Assembly: GCF_009708215.1 (NCBI RefSeq)
Contig: NZ_CP046175.1
Location: 2,976,001 to 3,040,000 of the forward strand
Origin: Occultella kanbiaonis
GTDB taxonomy: Bacteria > Actinomycetota > Actinomycetes > Actinomycetales > Beutenbergiaceae
DNA: 64,000 nt
Direction of reading: 5' to 3'
Below, in pieces: positions 27,198 through 38,775 of this stretch. The notes below the pieces were generated by a model. It was not told where the DNA came from, made no database searches, and worked only from the letters and a program-made list of their open reading frames with translations. Made by a program: the position numbers and the translations under genes. Numbering within the stretch: position 1 is the first letter of the stretch; each line of letters opens with the position of its first letter.

Positions 27198-29323
27198 CAC
27201 GCGTCGATCCGGTCCCGGTCCAGGTCATCGGCGCCGGCGATGATGAAGTCCTTCCGGGGAGCCACATCGTTGCCCATCAACAACTCGAACACGGTCTCCG
27301 CGGCCTCGACGTCGGCCATGGTGACCCGGCGCAGGGTGCGGTGCGCGGGGTCCATCGTGGTCTCGGCGAGCTGGTCGGCGTCCATCTCCCCCAGGCCCTT
27401 GTACCGCTGGATCGGCTCCTTGTAGCGGCGACCGGACCGCTCGAGCTTGGCCAGGTACTTGTGCAGTTCCGCCTCGGAGTAGGTGTAGGTGATGTCACCC
27501 TTGCGCGAGCCCTGCGCGCTGGTCTCCACCCGGTGCAGCGGCGGCACCGCCGCGTACACCCGGCCGTCCTCAACGAGCGGGCGCATGTACCGGAAGAACA
27601 GCGTGAGCAGCAGCGTGCGGATGTGCGCGCCGTCGACGTCCGCGTCCGTCATCAGGACCACCTTGCCGTACCGCACGGTGGACAGGTCGAACGTCCGCCC
27701 GGAGCCGCCGCCGATCACCTGGATGATCGAGGCGCACTCGGCGTTCTTGAGCATGTCCGCCAGGGAGGCCTTCTGGACGTTCAGGATCTTGCCGCGGATC
27801 GGCAGCAGGGCCTGGAAGTCGGAACTGCGGGCCAGTTTCGCGGTGCCGAGGGCGCTGTCCCCCTCGACGATGAACAGCTCCGAACGCTCCACGTCGTCCG
27901 AGCGGCAGTCCGCGAGCTTCGCCGGCAGGGTGGAGGTCTCCAGGGCGTTCTTGCGGCGGGAGAGCTCCTTGTGGGCGCGGGCCGCGACCCGGGCCCGCAT
28001 CTCTCCCACCACCTTGTCCAGGACCGCCGCGGCCTGGACCTTCTCGTGCCGCTTGCTCGAGGTGAGCAGCGCCTCCAGCTCCCGGTCGACGACCTTGGAC
28101 ACGATCGCCCGCACCGGGGCGGTGCCGAGGATCTCCTTGGTCTGGCCCTCGAACTGCGGCTCGGGCAGGCGCACCGTGACCACGGCCGTCAGGCCGGCGA
28201 GCACATCGTCCTTCTCAACGCGTTCCTTGGCGTCCTTGCCGGAGATCTTCAGGCGGCGCGCGTTCGCGTCGACCTGTTTGCGCACGGTCTTGAGCAGCCC
28301 CTGCTCGAACCCGGCCAGGTGGGTGCCACCCTTGGGGGTGGAGATGATGTTCACGAAGCTGCGGACCTCGGCGTCGTAGCCGATGCCCCACCGCAGCGCG
28401 ACCTCCACCTCACAGCTGCGCTCGACCTCGGCCGGGCGCAGGTGCCCCTTGGCGTCGAGCTGCTGCACGGTCTCGGTGAACGTCTCGGTCCCCTGCAGCC
28501 GCCACGTGTCGGTGACGGATGCGTCCGCCGCGAGGAACTCCACGAAGTCGACGGCGCCGCCGTCGTGCTTGAAGACCTCCTCCACCGGGCCGTCGGCGCC
28601 CGGCGTGCCGGGCAGCCCACGCTCGTCACGGACGGTCAGGGACAGCCCGGGGACCAGGAACGACGTCTGCCGCGCCCGGGTGACCAGCTCGTCGTAGGAG
28701 AACGCGGCCGACTCCGGGAAGATCTGCCGGTCCGCCCAGTATCGCACCCGGGTGCCGCTGACCCCGCGCTTGACCCGTCCGCCCACGTTCAGCTCGGAGT
28801 GATCGGTGAACGGGGTGAACGGCGCGTCCGGCGAGGGCGTGCCGCGGTCGGCGAAGGTGCCGGGCTCACCGCGGTGGAAGGACATCTTGTACGTCTTGCC
28901 GGACCGGTCCACCTCGACGTCGAGGCGTGCGGACAGGGCGTTCACCACGGACGCGCCGACGCCGTGCAGCCCACCGGAGGCGGCGTAGGAGCCTCCGCCG
29001 AACTTGCCACCGGCGTGCAGCTTCGTGAACACGACCTCCACGCCGCTCAGACCCAGGTTCGCGACGTTGTCCACCGGGATGCCACGCCCGTTGTCGCGGA
29101 CCTCCACCGAGGAGTCCGGGTGCAGCACGATGTCGATCGCGTCCCCGGCACCCTCCAGAGCCTCGTCGACGGAGTTGTCGATGATCTCCCAGAGGCAGTG
29201 CATGAGACCGCGGGAGTCCGTGGAACCGATGTACATGCCGGGACGCTTGCGGACCGCCTCAAGTCCCTCCAGGACGGAGAGATGGCGCGCGGTGTAACTG
29301 GAGTCTGCTGAGGTGGATGACAC
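27197..29323 (-). CDS. parE: DNA topoisomerase IV subunit B
   Basis: ParE is the ATPase subunit partnering ParC. The product of about 708 residues has the GHKL ATP site (EIIDNSVDEA, DNGRGIP, GGLHGVGASVVNALS), the transducer domain, and the Toprim motifs EGDSALG and DADVDGAHI, then GYKGLGEM-like RYKGLGEMDADQL near the C terminus. I place the start at GTG 29323, whose product begins SSTSADSSYTARHL. TACGAT lies exactly 6 nt upstream with no spaced Shine-Dalgarno, suggesting a leaderless mRNA; an ATG 15 codons earlier (29368) has no ribosome site. It heads the parE-GNAT-GNAT-yhhN run. Confidence 0.93.
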   Translation of the reverse strand: MSSTSADSSYTARHLSVLEGLEAVRKRPGMYIGSTDSRGLMHCLWEIIDNSVDEALEGAGDAIDIVLHPDSSVEVRDNGRGIPVDNVANLGLSGVEVVFTKLHAGGKFGGGSYAASGGLHGVGASVVNALSARLDVEVDRSGKTYKMSFHRGEPGTFADRGTPSPDAPFTPFTDHSELNVGGRVKRGVSGTRVRYWADRQIFPESAAFSYDELVTRARQTSFLVPGLSLTVRDERGLPGTPGADGPVEEVFKHDGGAVDFVEFLAADASVTDTWRLQGTETFTETVQQLDAKGHLRPAEVERSCEVEVALRWGIGYDAEVRSFVNIISTPKGGTHLAGFEQGLLKTVRKQVDANARRLKISGKDAKERVEKDDVLAGLTAVVTVRLPEPQFEGQTKEILGTAPVRAIVSKVVDRELEALLTSSKRHEKVQAAAVLDKVVGEMRARVAARAHKELSRRKNALETSTLPAKLADCRSDDVERSELFIVEGDSALGTAKLARSSDFQALLPIRGKILNVQKASLADMLKNAECASIIQVIGGGSGRTFDLSTVRYGKVVLMTDADVDGAHIRTLLLTLFFRYMRPLVEDGRVYAAVPPLHRVETSAQGSRKGDITYTYSEAELHKYLAKLERSGRRYKEPIQRYKGLGEMDADQLAETTMDPAHRTLRRVTMADVEAAETVFELLMGNDVAPRKDFIIAGADDLDRDRIDA

Positions 29324-29329
29324 CCCTTC

Positions 29330-29335
29330 ATCGTA
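29330..29335 (-). promoter_or_regulatory. -10 element of parE, leaderless type
   Basis: TACGAT is followed by six bases (GAAGGG) and then the GTG start codon, placing the expected transcription start on the G of the start codon. Confidence 0.55.
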
Positions 29336-29487
29336 GGCGTGGGTGGCCCGAAACCAGGGTATTGCCATCCGGATTCGGTGGACGGGGCGGTGCAGACCGG
29401 CCGGCCCGCGCCGGGCCGGGATACGCGGTGAGCGAACTCACCCCTGTGAACGGATGGAATGTCGGAAGGCGATGGTTACATGTGACT

Positions 29488-29712
29488 GTGAGCGTACTGA
29501 CAGCAGACCAAGTGACCCCCGAGCTGACCGCGGCCGACCGCTGTGACGCATGCGGTGCCCAGGCCTACGTGCGTGTACTCCTGCCGACCGGCGAACTCCT
29601 CTTCTGCGCCCACCACGGGCGCAAGCACGCCGAGGCGTTGGGTCAGGTGGCCACCCACATCCACGACGAGTCCGACCGGCTCCTGTCCGAGCCCAAGTCC
29701 GACCAGCGCTGA
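29488..29712 (+). CDS. DUF7455 small protein
   Basis: The 74-residue protein contains CDACGAQAYVRVLLP and LLFCAHHGRKH, a short metal-binding-like Cys/His set seen in a small actinobacterial family (DUF7455) encoded next to parE and sigA. Its function is unknown. GTG at 29488 is preceded by TTACAT with a 6-nt gap; a GTG two codons earlier (29482) is an alternative. It diverges from parE. Confidence 0.78.
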   Translation: MSVLTADQVTPELTAADRCDACGAQAYVRVLLPTGELLFCAHHGRKHAEALGQVATHIHDESDRLLSEPKSDQR

Positions 29713-29811
29713 CCCGGTGGGTGCGCGGCCGCCCGGCTGCGGCCCGCGCCCGCCCGGCAGTGTCCGGCCGCAACCGGCATTGATCCGTACCGACCGGCCG
29801 TGAAGGCACCG

Positions 29812-30584
29812 ATGCCCTCGTTCGAGCAGTACGTCCAGTGGGCGCTGAGCACACCGATCGAGGGTTTCGACTTCACGCCCGTCCACGGCCGGGTGGTCGA
29901 CGGCGCCCTGCCCTGGGACTTCGCCAGGCTGGCCCGCGCGGCGGTCGCCCAGGCGGGCGGACCGGTGCTGGACCTCGGCACCGGCGGCGGTGAGTTCCTG
30001 GCCGGGCTCGGCCCGTTCCCGCCCGGGTCCGCGGCCACCGAGGGCTGGCCGCGGGCCAGTCGGGAACAGTCGCGGCCCGTGCCACCCTGGCCTCGCACGG
30101 CGTGCGGGTCCACGCCCTGCCGCCCGACCACGCGACCCGGCTGCCGCTGCCCGACGCGACCTTCGCCGTCATCCTCGATCGGCACGAGGCGTACGACGCC
30201 GCCGAGGTGAGCCGCGTGCTGGCGCCGGGAGGGGTCTTCCTCACCCAGCAGGTCGGCTCGGCCGACGGCACCCGCCTGAACGCGGCCCTCGGTGGCAGCG
30301 GGCCGGACGTTCCGGCCGACGTCGACCTCGAACCGTTCGCCGCGGGCCTGCGCCGAGCCGGCCTGACGCTCGAGCGGGCCCAGACCCATGATGCGGGCCA
30401 CACCTTCACCGACGTCGGCGCCGTGATCTGGTACCTGCGGATCATTCCCTGGCAGGTCCCCGACTTCGACGTGGCCCGCTACGAGGCCCCGCTACGGGAC
30501 CTGCACGCCGCCTTCGAGCGCGGCGAGCAGTTCCGGGACGTCGCGCCCCGGTTCGTCCTGAGTGCCCGGCGCGACACGCTCTGA
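29812..30584 (+). pseudogene. SAM-dependent methyltransferase gene broken by a frameshift
   Basis: From the ATG at 29812 the frame encodes a normal methyltransferase start (MPSFEQYVQWAL) with the SAM loop LDLGTGGGEFLAG near residue 55, up to ATEGW at about 30050. The rest of the domain continues in another frame to 30584 (RATLASHGVRVHALPPDHATRLPLPDATF, then RVLAPGGVFLTQQVG). The change falls between about 30040 and 30075 and equals the loss of one base or gain of two. Both halves are otherwise intact and in family order, so this is either a recent inactivation or a base-calling error. An in-frame GTG at 29800 is an alternative start. Confidence 0.75.
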
Positions 30585-30622
30585 TGCGCCGCGCCACCTG
30601 GCGTGGCCGGCCCGGCGCGAAC

Positions 30623-30628
30623 TAGCGT
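30623..30628 (+). promoter_or_regulatory. -10 element of the ferritin gene, leaderless type
   Basis: TAGCGT ends 7 nt before the ATG at 30636; no ribosome site is present. Confidence 0.5.
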
Positions 30629-30635
30629 GGGCACC

Positions 30636-31178
30636 ATGACCACCGCAGAAGGATCCACCTACGTCCGACTCCTCACCGAGCAGATCGGTCACGAGTTCGA
30701 CGCCCACACGCAGTACGTCGCGATCGCCGTCTGGTTCGACAGCCACGACCTGCCGCAGCTCGCCGCGCACTACTACCGGCAGTCCGTCGAGGAACGCAAC
30801 CACGCGATGATGATCGTGCAGTACATGCTCGACCGGGACCTGAACGTCATCATCCCCGCCGGCTCGACCGTCCAGAACGACTTCGGCGACGCCGTCGAGC
30901 CGATCAAGCTGGCCCTCAACCAGGAGAAGCAGGTCACGAGCCAGATCGAGGCGATCTTCCAGGCCGCCCGCGCCGAGGGAGACGCCCTCGGTGAGCAGTT
31001 CATGCTGTGGTTCCTCAAGGAGCAGGTCGAGGAGGTCTCCTCGGCGTCCACGCTGCTGACCGTGGCCCAGCGCGCCGGCCAGAACCTGTTCGACCTCGAG
31101 AACTTCGTCGCCCGCGAGTCCATCGGGGACGCCGGCGAGTCCGCCGACGCGCCGGAGGCCGCCGGTGGCGCGCTCTGA
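30636..31178 (+). CDS. Ferritin (BfrB-like, non-haem)
   Basis: The protein stores iron in a 24-subunit cage, oxidising Fe(II) at a diiron site. The 180-residue product follows M. tuberculosis BfrB closely: EQIGHEFDAHTQYVAIAVWFDS near residue 15 and VEERNHAMMIVQYMLDRD near residue 50 supply glutamate and histidine ligands, then EQFMLWFLKEQVEE near 120. No haem-binding methionine of bacterioferritin is evident. The C-terminal tail ends AAGGAL, like the AAGGRL end of BfrB. It converges on sigA across a shared hairpin terminator. Confidence 0.93.
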   Translation: MTTAEGSTYVRLLTEQIGHEFDAHTQYVAIAVWFDSHDLPQLAAHYYRQSVEERNHAMMIVQYMLDRDLNVIIPAGSTVQNDFGDAVEPIKLALNQEKQVTSQIEAIFQAARAEGDALGEQFMLWFLKEQVEEVSSASTLLTVAQRAGQNLFDLENFVARESIGDAGESADAPEAAGGAL

Positions 31179-31205
31179 GCCGTAGCACCCACCCGAACAC
31201 ACCGA

Positions 31206-31240
31206 AGGGGCTGTTCCCGGTTCGCCCGGGAACAGCCCCT
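31206..31240. terminator. Bidirectional terminator between ferritin and sigA
   Basis: A perfect 15-bp stem (31206-31220 with 31226-31240) encloses a 5-nt loop. It lies between convergent genes and can serve both. Confidence 0.85.
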
Positions 31241-31257
31241 CCGTGTGTCTGGCGGTA

Positions 31258-32775
31258 TCAGTCGAGGTAGTCGCGCAGCACCTGCGAGCGGCTCGGGTGA
31301 CGCAGCTTCGACATCGTCTTGGACTCGATCTGGCGGATCCGCTCCCGGGTGACCCCGTAGACCTTCCCGATCTCGTCGAGGGTCTTCGGCTGGCCGTCGG
31401 TGAGCCCGAACCGCATCGAGACCACGCCGGCCTCCCGCTCGGACAGCGTGTCCAGCACGGCGTGCAGCTGCTCCTGCAGGAGCGTGAAGCTCACCGCGTC
31501 CGCCGGCACCACGGCCTCGGAGTCCTCGATCAGGTCGCCGAACTCGGAGTCGCCGTCCTCGCCGAGCGGGGTGTGCAGCGAGATCGGCTCGCGGCCGTAC
31601 TTCTGCACCTCGACGACCTTCTCCGGGGTCATGTCGAGTTCCTTGGCGAGTTCCTCGGGCGTGGGCTCGCGGCCCAGGTCCTGGAGCATCTGACGCTGCA
31701 CGCGGGCGAGCTTGTTGATGACCTCGACCATGTGTACCGGGATCCGGATGGTGCGGGCCTGGTCCGCCATGGCGCGGGTGATGGCCTGCCGGATCCACCA
31801 GGTGGCGTACGTGGAGAACTTGTAGCCCTTGGTGTAGTCGAACTTCTCGACGGCGCGGATCAGACCGAGGTTGCCCTCCTGGATCAGGTCCAGGAACAGC
31901 ATCCCGCGGCCGGTGTACCGCTTCGCGAGGGAGACCACGAGCCGCAGGTTCGCCTCGAGGAGGTGGTTCTTGGCCCGGCGGCCGTCCATGGCGATCCACT
32001 CGAGCTCTCGCTTGAGCTTGCGGTCCATCCCGTCGCCGGACTCGGCGAGGTTCTCGTCCGCGAACAGGCCGGCCTCGATCCGCTTCGCGAGCTCGACCTC
32101 CTGCTCGGCGTTCAGCAGCGCGACCTTACCGATCTGCTTCAGGTAGTCCTTGACCGGGTCGGCGGTGGCGCCCGCGGTGACGACCTGCTGGGCGGGTGCG
32201 TCGTCGTCGTCGGAGTCGGAGTAGACGAAGCCCTTGTCCTCGTCGCCGGGCTTCGCGGTGGCCTCGCCGTCCGCCGGCGCCTCGGCTTCCGCCTCCTCCG
32301 GCTCGGCCTCGTCGGCCGACGTGACGGCGGCCAGCTTGGCCTTGCTCGCCCGGGTGGTCTTCGCCTTGGCCGCGGACGCCTTGGTCGCCGGCTTTGCGCG
32401 GGTGGCCTTGGCCGGCGCCTGCTCGGCGGCCTCCGCCTCGGCGGGGGCGTCGGAGGTGGCGGGCGCCGTCGACTTCGAGGCGGTCTTGCGGGTGGTGGTC
32501 TTCGGCTTCTCGACGGTCGCGGTGGTGGCACCGGACCGGGTCGCGGCGTTCGCGACCGCTCGGTCGGGAACTTCGGTCACGCTGATCTTGGCTTCGTGCA
32601 TTGCGCCCAGGACCTCCTTGAGACGGCGGGGCTTGACGTTCGCGTCCTCGCAGGCCGCGCGGAACTCGGCGGCTGTGACGTATCCCCTCGTCAGGCCGGA
32701 CCTGAAGGCGTTCTGCAGAGCGGTATGTTCGTATTCGCGGGGCAGCACGACATCAGGACTGAGAGGCGACGACAC
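31258..32775 (-). CDS. sigA: Primary RNA polymerase sigma factor (RpoD/SigA/HrdB)
   Basis: This is the housekeeping sigma-70, directing RNA polymerase to -10/-35 promoters. The 505-residue protein has an N-terminal helical region (residues 20-65), a long lysine/alanine and acidic linker (about 75-190), then region 1.2 ([11 protein letters not shown]), region 2 with [17 protein letters not shown] and the -10-reading [13 protein letters not shown], region 3, and region 4 helix-turn-helix [23 protein letters not shown] start with AAAGG 6 nt upstream. A TATAAT -10 lies about 60 bp upstream. It stands between gcvP and the ferritin gene; parE and parC are within 10 kb. Confidence 0.97.
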   Translation of the reverse strand: MSSPLSPDVVLPREYEHTALQNAFRSGLTRGYVTAAEFRAACEDANVKPRRLKEVLGAMHEAKISVTEVPDRAVANAATRSGATTATVEKPKTTTRKTASKSTAPATSDAPAEAEAAEQAPAKATRAKPATKASAAKAKTTRASKAKLAAVTSADEAEPEEAEAEAPADGEATAKPGDEDKGFVYSDSDDDDAPAQQVVTAGATADPVKDYLKQIGKVALLNAEQEVELAKRIEAGLFADENLAESGDGMDRKLKRELEWIAMDGRRAKNHLLEANLRLVVSLAKRYTGRGMLFLDLIQEGNLGLIRAVEKFDYTKGYKFSTYATWWIRQAITRAMADQARTIRIPVHMVEVINKLARVQRQMLQDLGREPTPEELAKELDMTPEKVVEVQKYGREPISLHTPLGEDGDSEFGDLIEDSEAVVPADAVSFTLLQEQLHAVLDTLSEREAGVVSMRFGLTDGQPKTLDEIGKVYGVTRERIRQIESKTMSKLRHPSRSQVLRDYLD

Positions 32776-32834
32776 AGAGAACCTTTCGGCGGGGGATGGA
32801 GGGCGACCGGTGTTCTGTAAGTCGCAGCCCTACA

Positions 32835-32840
32835 ATTATA
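32835..32840 (-). promoter_or_regulatory. Consensus -10 element of sigA
   Basis: A perfect TATAAT on the minus strand, about 60 bp before the sigA start, in an unusually AT-rich patch. No good -35 is found at 16-18 bp. Confidence 0.65.
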
Positions 32841-32930
32841 ACCGGAGCGGCCGTCTCGGCCCGTCCAATGACCGGGCGGTTCGACCACAGTTGTCTCAAC
32901 GCGCCCGGCCCCCCGGAATGTTCCCGCCCG

Positions 32931-35828
<2,898 letters not shown>

Positions 35829-35838
35829 GGGGAGCTGA

Positions 35839-36210
35839 TCAGGCCTTCGTGATCTCGGTGTAGGCGGCGGCGTCGATGAGGTCACCCTCGGCCTCGATCC
35901 GGACCGTGAACAGCCAGCCGCCCTCGTACGGCGCGGTGTTCACGAGTTCGGGGCTGTCCACGACCTCGGAGTTCACGCTGAGCACCTCGCCGGTGACCGG
36001 CGCGTAGAGCTCGCTGACCGACTTGGTGGACTCGATCTCACCGCACGTGTCGCCGGCGGTGACAGAGTCCCCGACGGAGGGCAGGTCGACGTAGACGACG
36101 TCACCGAGGGCGTCGGCGGCGTAGGCGGTGATGCCCACGGTGGCGACGCCGTCGGCGACGGTGACCCACTCGTGCTCGGCGGTGTACTGGCGGTCGGCGG
36201 GGACGCTCAT
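35839..36210 (-). CDS. gcvH: Glycine cleavage system H protein
   Basis: GcvH carries the aminomethyl intermediate on a lipoyl lysine between P- and T-proteins. The 123-residue product has the lipoyl site Lys63 in [14 protein letters not shown] and the end segment GWLFTV. The ATG at 36210 has GAGGAGC upstream. It lies 43 bp after gcvT and 10 bp before gcvP. Confidence 0.97.
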   Translation of the reverse strand: MSVPADRQYTAEHEWVTVADGVATVGITAYAADALGDVVYVDLPSVGDSVTAGDTCGEIESTKSVSELYAPVTGEVLSVNSEVVDSPELVNTAPYEGGWLFTVRIEAEGDLIDAAAYTEITKA

Positions 36211-36253
36211 GACGGCTCGCTCCTCAATGCGTCTGGCTGGGTCGGGACTTCGG

Positions 36254-37396
36254 TCAGGTGGTCGCTGGGCGACGGTAGAACGGTAGCTCCACGACGGTCA
36301 TCTGCTGGAACCTGCCGCGCACGTCCACGTCCAGCACCTGGCCGACGGCGACGGCGTCCTCGGTGGCGGGCGTGACCAGCGCCATCGCGACGGGGTGGCC
36401 GAGCGTCGGCGACAGCACACCGGAGGTCACCGCGCCGACCACCGATCCCGCGGCCAGGACCGGGCTGCCGGCGCGGGCGGCGCGGCGGCCGTCGCCACGC
36501 AGTCCGATGAGGCGGGTCCCGGTGGGATGCTCGGACCGCTCGGCGAGCGCGTCCCGGCCGAGGAACTCGTGGTCGAGGTGCACCACCCGGCCGAGGCCGA
36601 CCTCGTAGGGGGTCAGTCCGGCGGTCAGTTCCTGGCCGTAGAGGGGCATCCCGGCCTCCAGGCGCAGGGAGTCCCGGCTGGCCAGGCCGCAGGCCTGCAC
36701 CCCGGCCTCGGCCCCGGCGTCGAGCAGCCGGGCCCACACGTCGACGGCGGCCGCCGCGGGGACGGCGAGCTCGAACCCGTCCTCGCCGGTGTACCCGGTG
36801 CGGGCCACGAGCGTCGGGACACCACCGGCGAAGGACGCGGACACACTCGCGTAGTACTTCAACTCGCCCAGGTCGGCGTCGATGAGCGGGGCGAGCACCC
36901 CGGCGGCGGCCGGCCCCTGGATCGCGATCAGGGCGCGCTGCGGGGTGCGGTCGACCACCGCCACCTGACGGCCCTCGCTCCGGTTCGTGAGTTCGTCGAG
37001 CACGGTGAGCCGGTTCGCCGCGTTCGCGATCACCAGGAACTCGTGCTCGTCGAGCCGGTACACGATCAGGTCGTCGAGGATCCCGCCGTCGCCGGCCGTG
37101 ATCATCGTGTAGCGGGCCCGGCCGACGCGCAGCCGGGACGCGGCGCTGACGAGGGCGCCGTCGAGGGCCGCCGCCGCCTCCGGACCGGTCACCTCCAGCT
37201 GCGCCATGTGGGACAGGTCGAACAGACCCGCCCGTTCGCGAACGGCCCGGTGCTCGGCCAGGTCGCCGGCGAACCGCAACGGCATCTGCCACCCGGCGAA
37301 GTCGGTCATCGTGGCGCCGGCCCCGCGGTGCGTGGCCTCGAGTGGGCTGGACGGCCCTGAGGGCGCGGTCGAGGACCCGGGATCTGCTGCCTGCAC
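36254..37396 (-). CDS. gcvT: Aminomethyltransferase, T-protein
   Basis: T-protein releases ammonia from aminomethyl-lipoyl-GcvH and makes 5,10-methylene-tetrahydrofolate. At 380 residues it is of normal length and has [13 protein letters not shown] near residue 57, [13 protein letters not shown] near residue 200 and [13 protein letters not shown] near residue 245. The first 28 residues are a low-complexity extension. GTG start with GGAG about 7 nt upstream. It follows the universal stress gene by 39 bp on the same strand; the gap is too short for a glycine riboswitch, and none is seen. Confidence 0.95.
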   Translation of the reverse strand: MQAADPGSSTAPSGPSSPLEATHRGAGATMTDFAGWQMPLRFAGDLAEHRAVRERAGLFDLSHMAQLEVTGPEAAAALDGALVSAASRLRVGRARYTMITAGDGGILDDLIVYRLDEHEFLVIANAANRLTVLDELTNRSEGRQVAVVDRTPQRALIAIQGPAAAGVLAPLIDADLGELKYYASVSASFAGGVPTLVARTGYTGEDGFELAVPAAAAVDVWARLLDAGAEAGVQACGLASRDSLRLEAGMPLYGQELTAGLTPYEVGLGRVVHLDHEFLGRDALAERSEHPTGTRLIGLRGDGRRAARAGSPVLAAGSVVGAVTSGVLSPTLGHPVAMALVTPATEDAVAVGQVLDVDVRGRFQQMTVVELPFYRRPATT

Positions 37397-37435
37397 TGAG
37401 GGACTCCGTTCAGGGGTGGTGACGGCTGGGCGCGA

Positions 37436-37825
37436 CTATGCCTGCGCGGGCTTGACCGCGAGGACGTGGCAGGGCGCGTCCAGCAGGATACGTTGCGCGT
37501 TCGAGCCGAGGATGAGCTTGCCGAGCGGGGACCGGCGGCGCAGCCCGATGACGATCAGTTCCGCACCCGCCTCCTCGGCGGCTCCCATGAGGGCCTCGGC
37601 GACGTCGTTGCCGCGCTGCAGGTGCCGCACGTCATAGCCGAGGCCGGAGGTGTCCAGAAGGTCCCTGGCCTCTTCGACGGCCCGGTCGATCTCGTCCTCG
37701 TCGGCGCCGCGGCTGCCGTGCACGATCACCAGGAGGCGGTCGGAGCGTCGCTGCGCCTCCACGATCGCGGCATCGAGTGCCGCACGTCCCTCGGCGGTGG
37801 CGATGAACCCGACCACAATGGCCAC
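37436..37825 (-). CDS. Universal stress protein family (UspA)
   Basis: The 129-residue single UspA-domain protein starts AIVVGFIATAEGRAAL and ends with the nucleotide-binding-type segment VIGLRRRSPLGKLILGSNAQRILLDAPCHVLAV. The G-2x-G-9x-G(S/T) pattern (GLRRRSPLGKLILGSNA) is partly kept, so ATP binding is possible. GTG at 37825 has GAGGGAG 6 nt upstream; a TACTGT -10 lies at 37865-37870. It may be co-transcribed with gcvT. Confidence 0.88.
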   Translation of the reverse strand: MAIVVGFIATAEGRAALDAAIVEAQRRSDRLLVIVHGSRGADEDEIDRAVEEARDLLDTSGLGYDVRHLQRGNDVAEALMGAAEEAGAELIVIGLRRRSPLGKLILGSNAQRILLDAPCHVLAVKPAQA

Positions 37826-37971
37826 GACGTACTCCCTCGTCACACAACAATGCGTCCGCCTCCGACAGTAGCGCTTCCGTGGGCTCGGCGTCGCAGTCGT
37901 CGGGCCCCGGGTACCGGGCGGCGCTAGTCTCACGCCTGAGATCGCGACCCGCACGGAGAAGGGCGGCGCCT

Positions 37972-38715
37972 GTGAGTGACCAGACCACACCCGGTGAGCA
38001 CACGCGCGCACCCGACCGGCCCGGTGACCTCGACGAGACCGACTCCGTTGACGGCACGCCCGACGAGAGCGGGGCGGGACGGGTCGACCCAAGCAGCAGC
38101 TCCAAGGACGAGGCCGAGGGCAAGAGCGCCGCGGACATCCTCACGGTGTTCCTGCTCTCCCTCATCGCGGTGCTGACCGCCTGGTGCGGGTTCGAGTCGT
38201 CGAAGTGGGGCGGCGAGATGTCGATCGCGTTCAGTCAGGCGTCGAGCGCCCGGATCCAGTCCACGGCGGCCGAGGCGCAGGCGAACGCGGCGCGCCAGTA
38301 CGACCTGACCGTCTACACGCAGTGGGTCCTCGCCGTCGAGGCGCAGGACACGGACCTGCAGGAGTTCATCGAGGAACGGTTCAGTCCGGAGTTCGCCGTG
38401 GCGTTCGACGCGTGGGACGCAGGCGGTCGCGAGGCCCTCGGACCGTTCACGGTCCCCGAGTACGTGCCCCCCGGCACCCTTGAGTCGGTGGCGCTCGCCG
38501 ACCGGGCAGACGCCAAGTTCGAGGAAGCGCTCGACTACAACCAGCGCGGCGACGACTACACACTGCTCACCGTTCTGTTCGCCCTGGTCCTGTTCCTGAC
38601 CGCGATGTCCCAGCGCGTGAACGCCGCCTGGATGCAGCGGGCCATGCTCGGGCTGGCCGTCATCGTGGCGCTCGGCTGCGTGATCACGATGCTGACGTAT
38701 CCGGTGAAGATCTAG
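37972..38715 (+). CDS. Membrane protein of unknown function
   Basis: I do not recognise this 247-residue protein. It has a disordered acidic N terminus (1-55), one hydrophobic segment (about 60-80, DILTVFLLSLIAVLTAW), a soluble helical middle of about 120 residues, and two more hydrophobic segments at the C terminus (about 200-245). The helical hairpin between membrane anchors resembles the DUF4337-type layout. GTG start after GGAGAAGGGC; a TAGTCT -10 lies at 37925-37930. It stands alone between divergent usp and convergent DUF4192. Confidence 0.7.
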   Translation: MSDQTTPGEHTRAPDRPGDLDETDSVDGTPDESGAGRVDPSSSSKDEAEGKSAADILTVFLLSLIAVLTAWCGFESSKWGGEMSIAFSQASSARIQSTAAEAQANAARQYDLTVYTQWVLAVEAQDTDLQEFIEERFSPEFAVAFDAWDAGGREALGPFTVPEYVPPGTLESVALADRADAKFEEALDYNQRGDDYTLLTVLFALVLFLTAMSQRVNAAWMQRAMLGLAVIVALGCVITMLTYPVKI

Positions 38716-38775
38716 GCGGACGTCCCGTGGGCGATCCGGCCGGGGCGACCTTCGCCGGTCGCCAGCTGGAAACGC

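Noticed and set aside
29812-30584. Two separate small genes in place of the methyltransferase
   Set aside because: The two frames encode consecutive pieces of one methyltransferase fold, so one frameshifted gene is the simpler reading.
37397-37435. Glycine riboswitch before gcvT
   Set aside because: The gap to the upstream gene is only 39 bp, and none of the conserved riboswitch segments is present.
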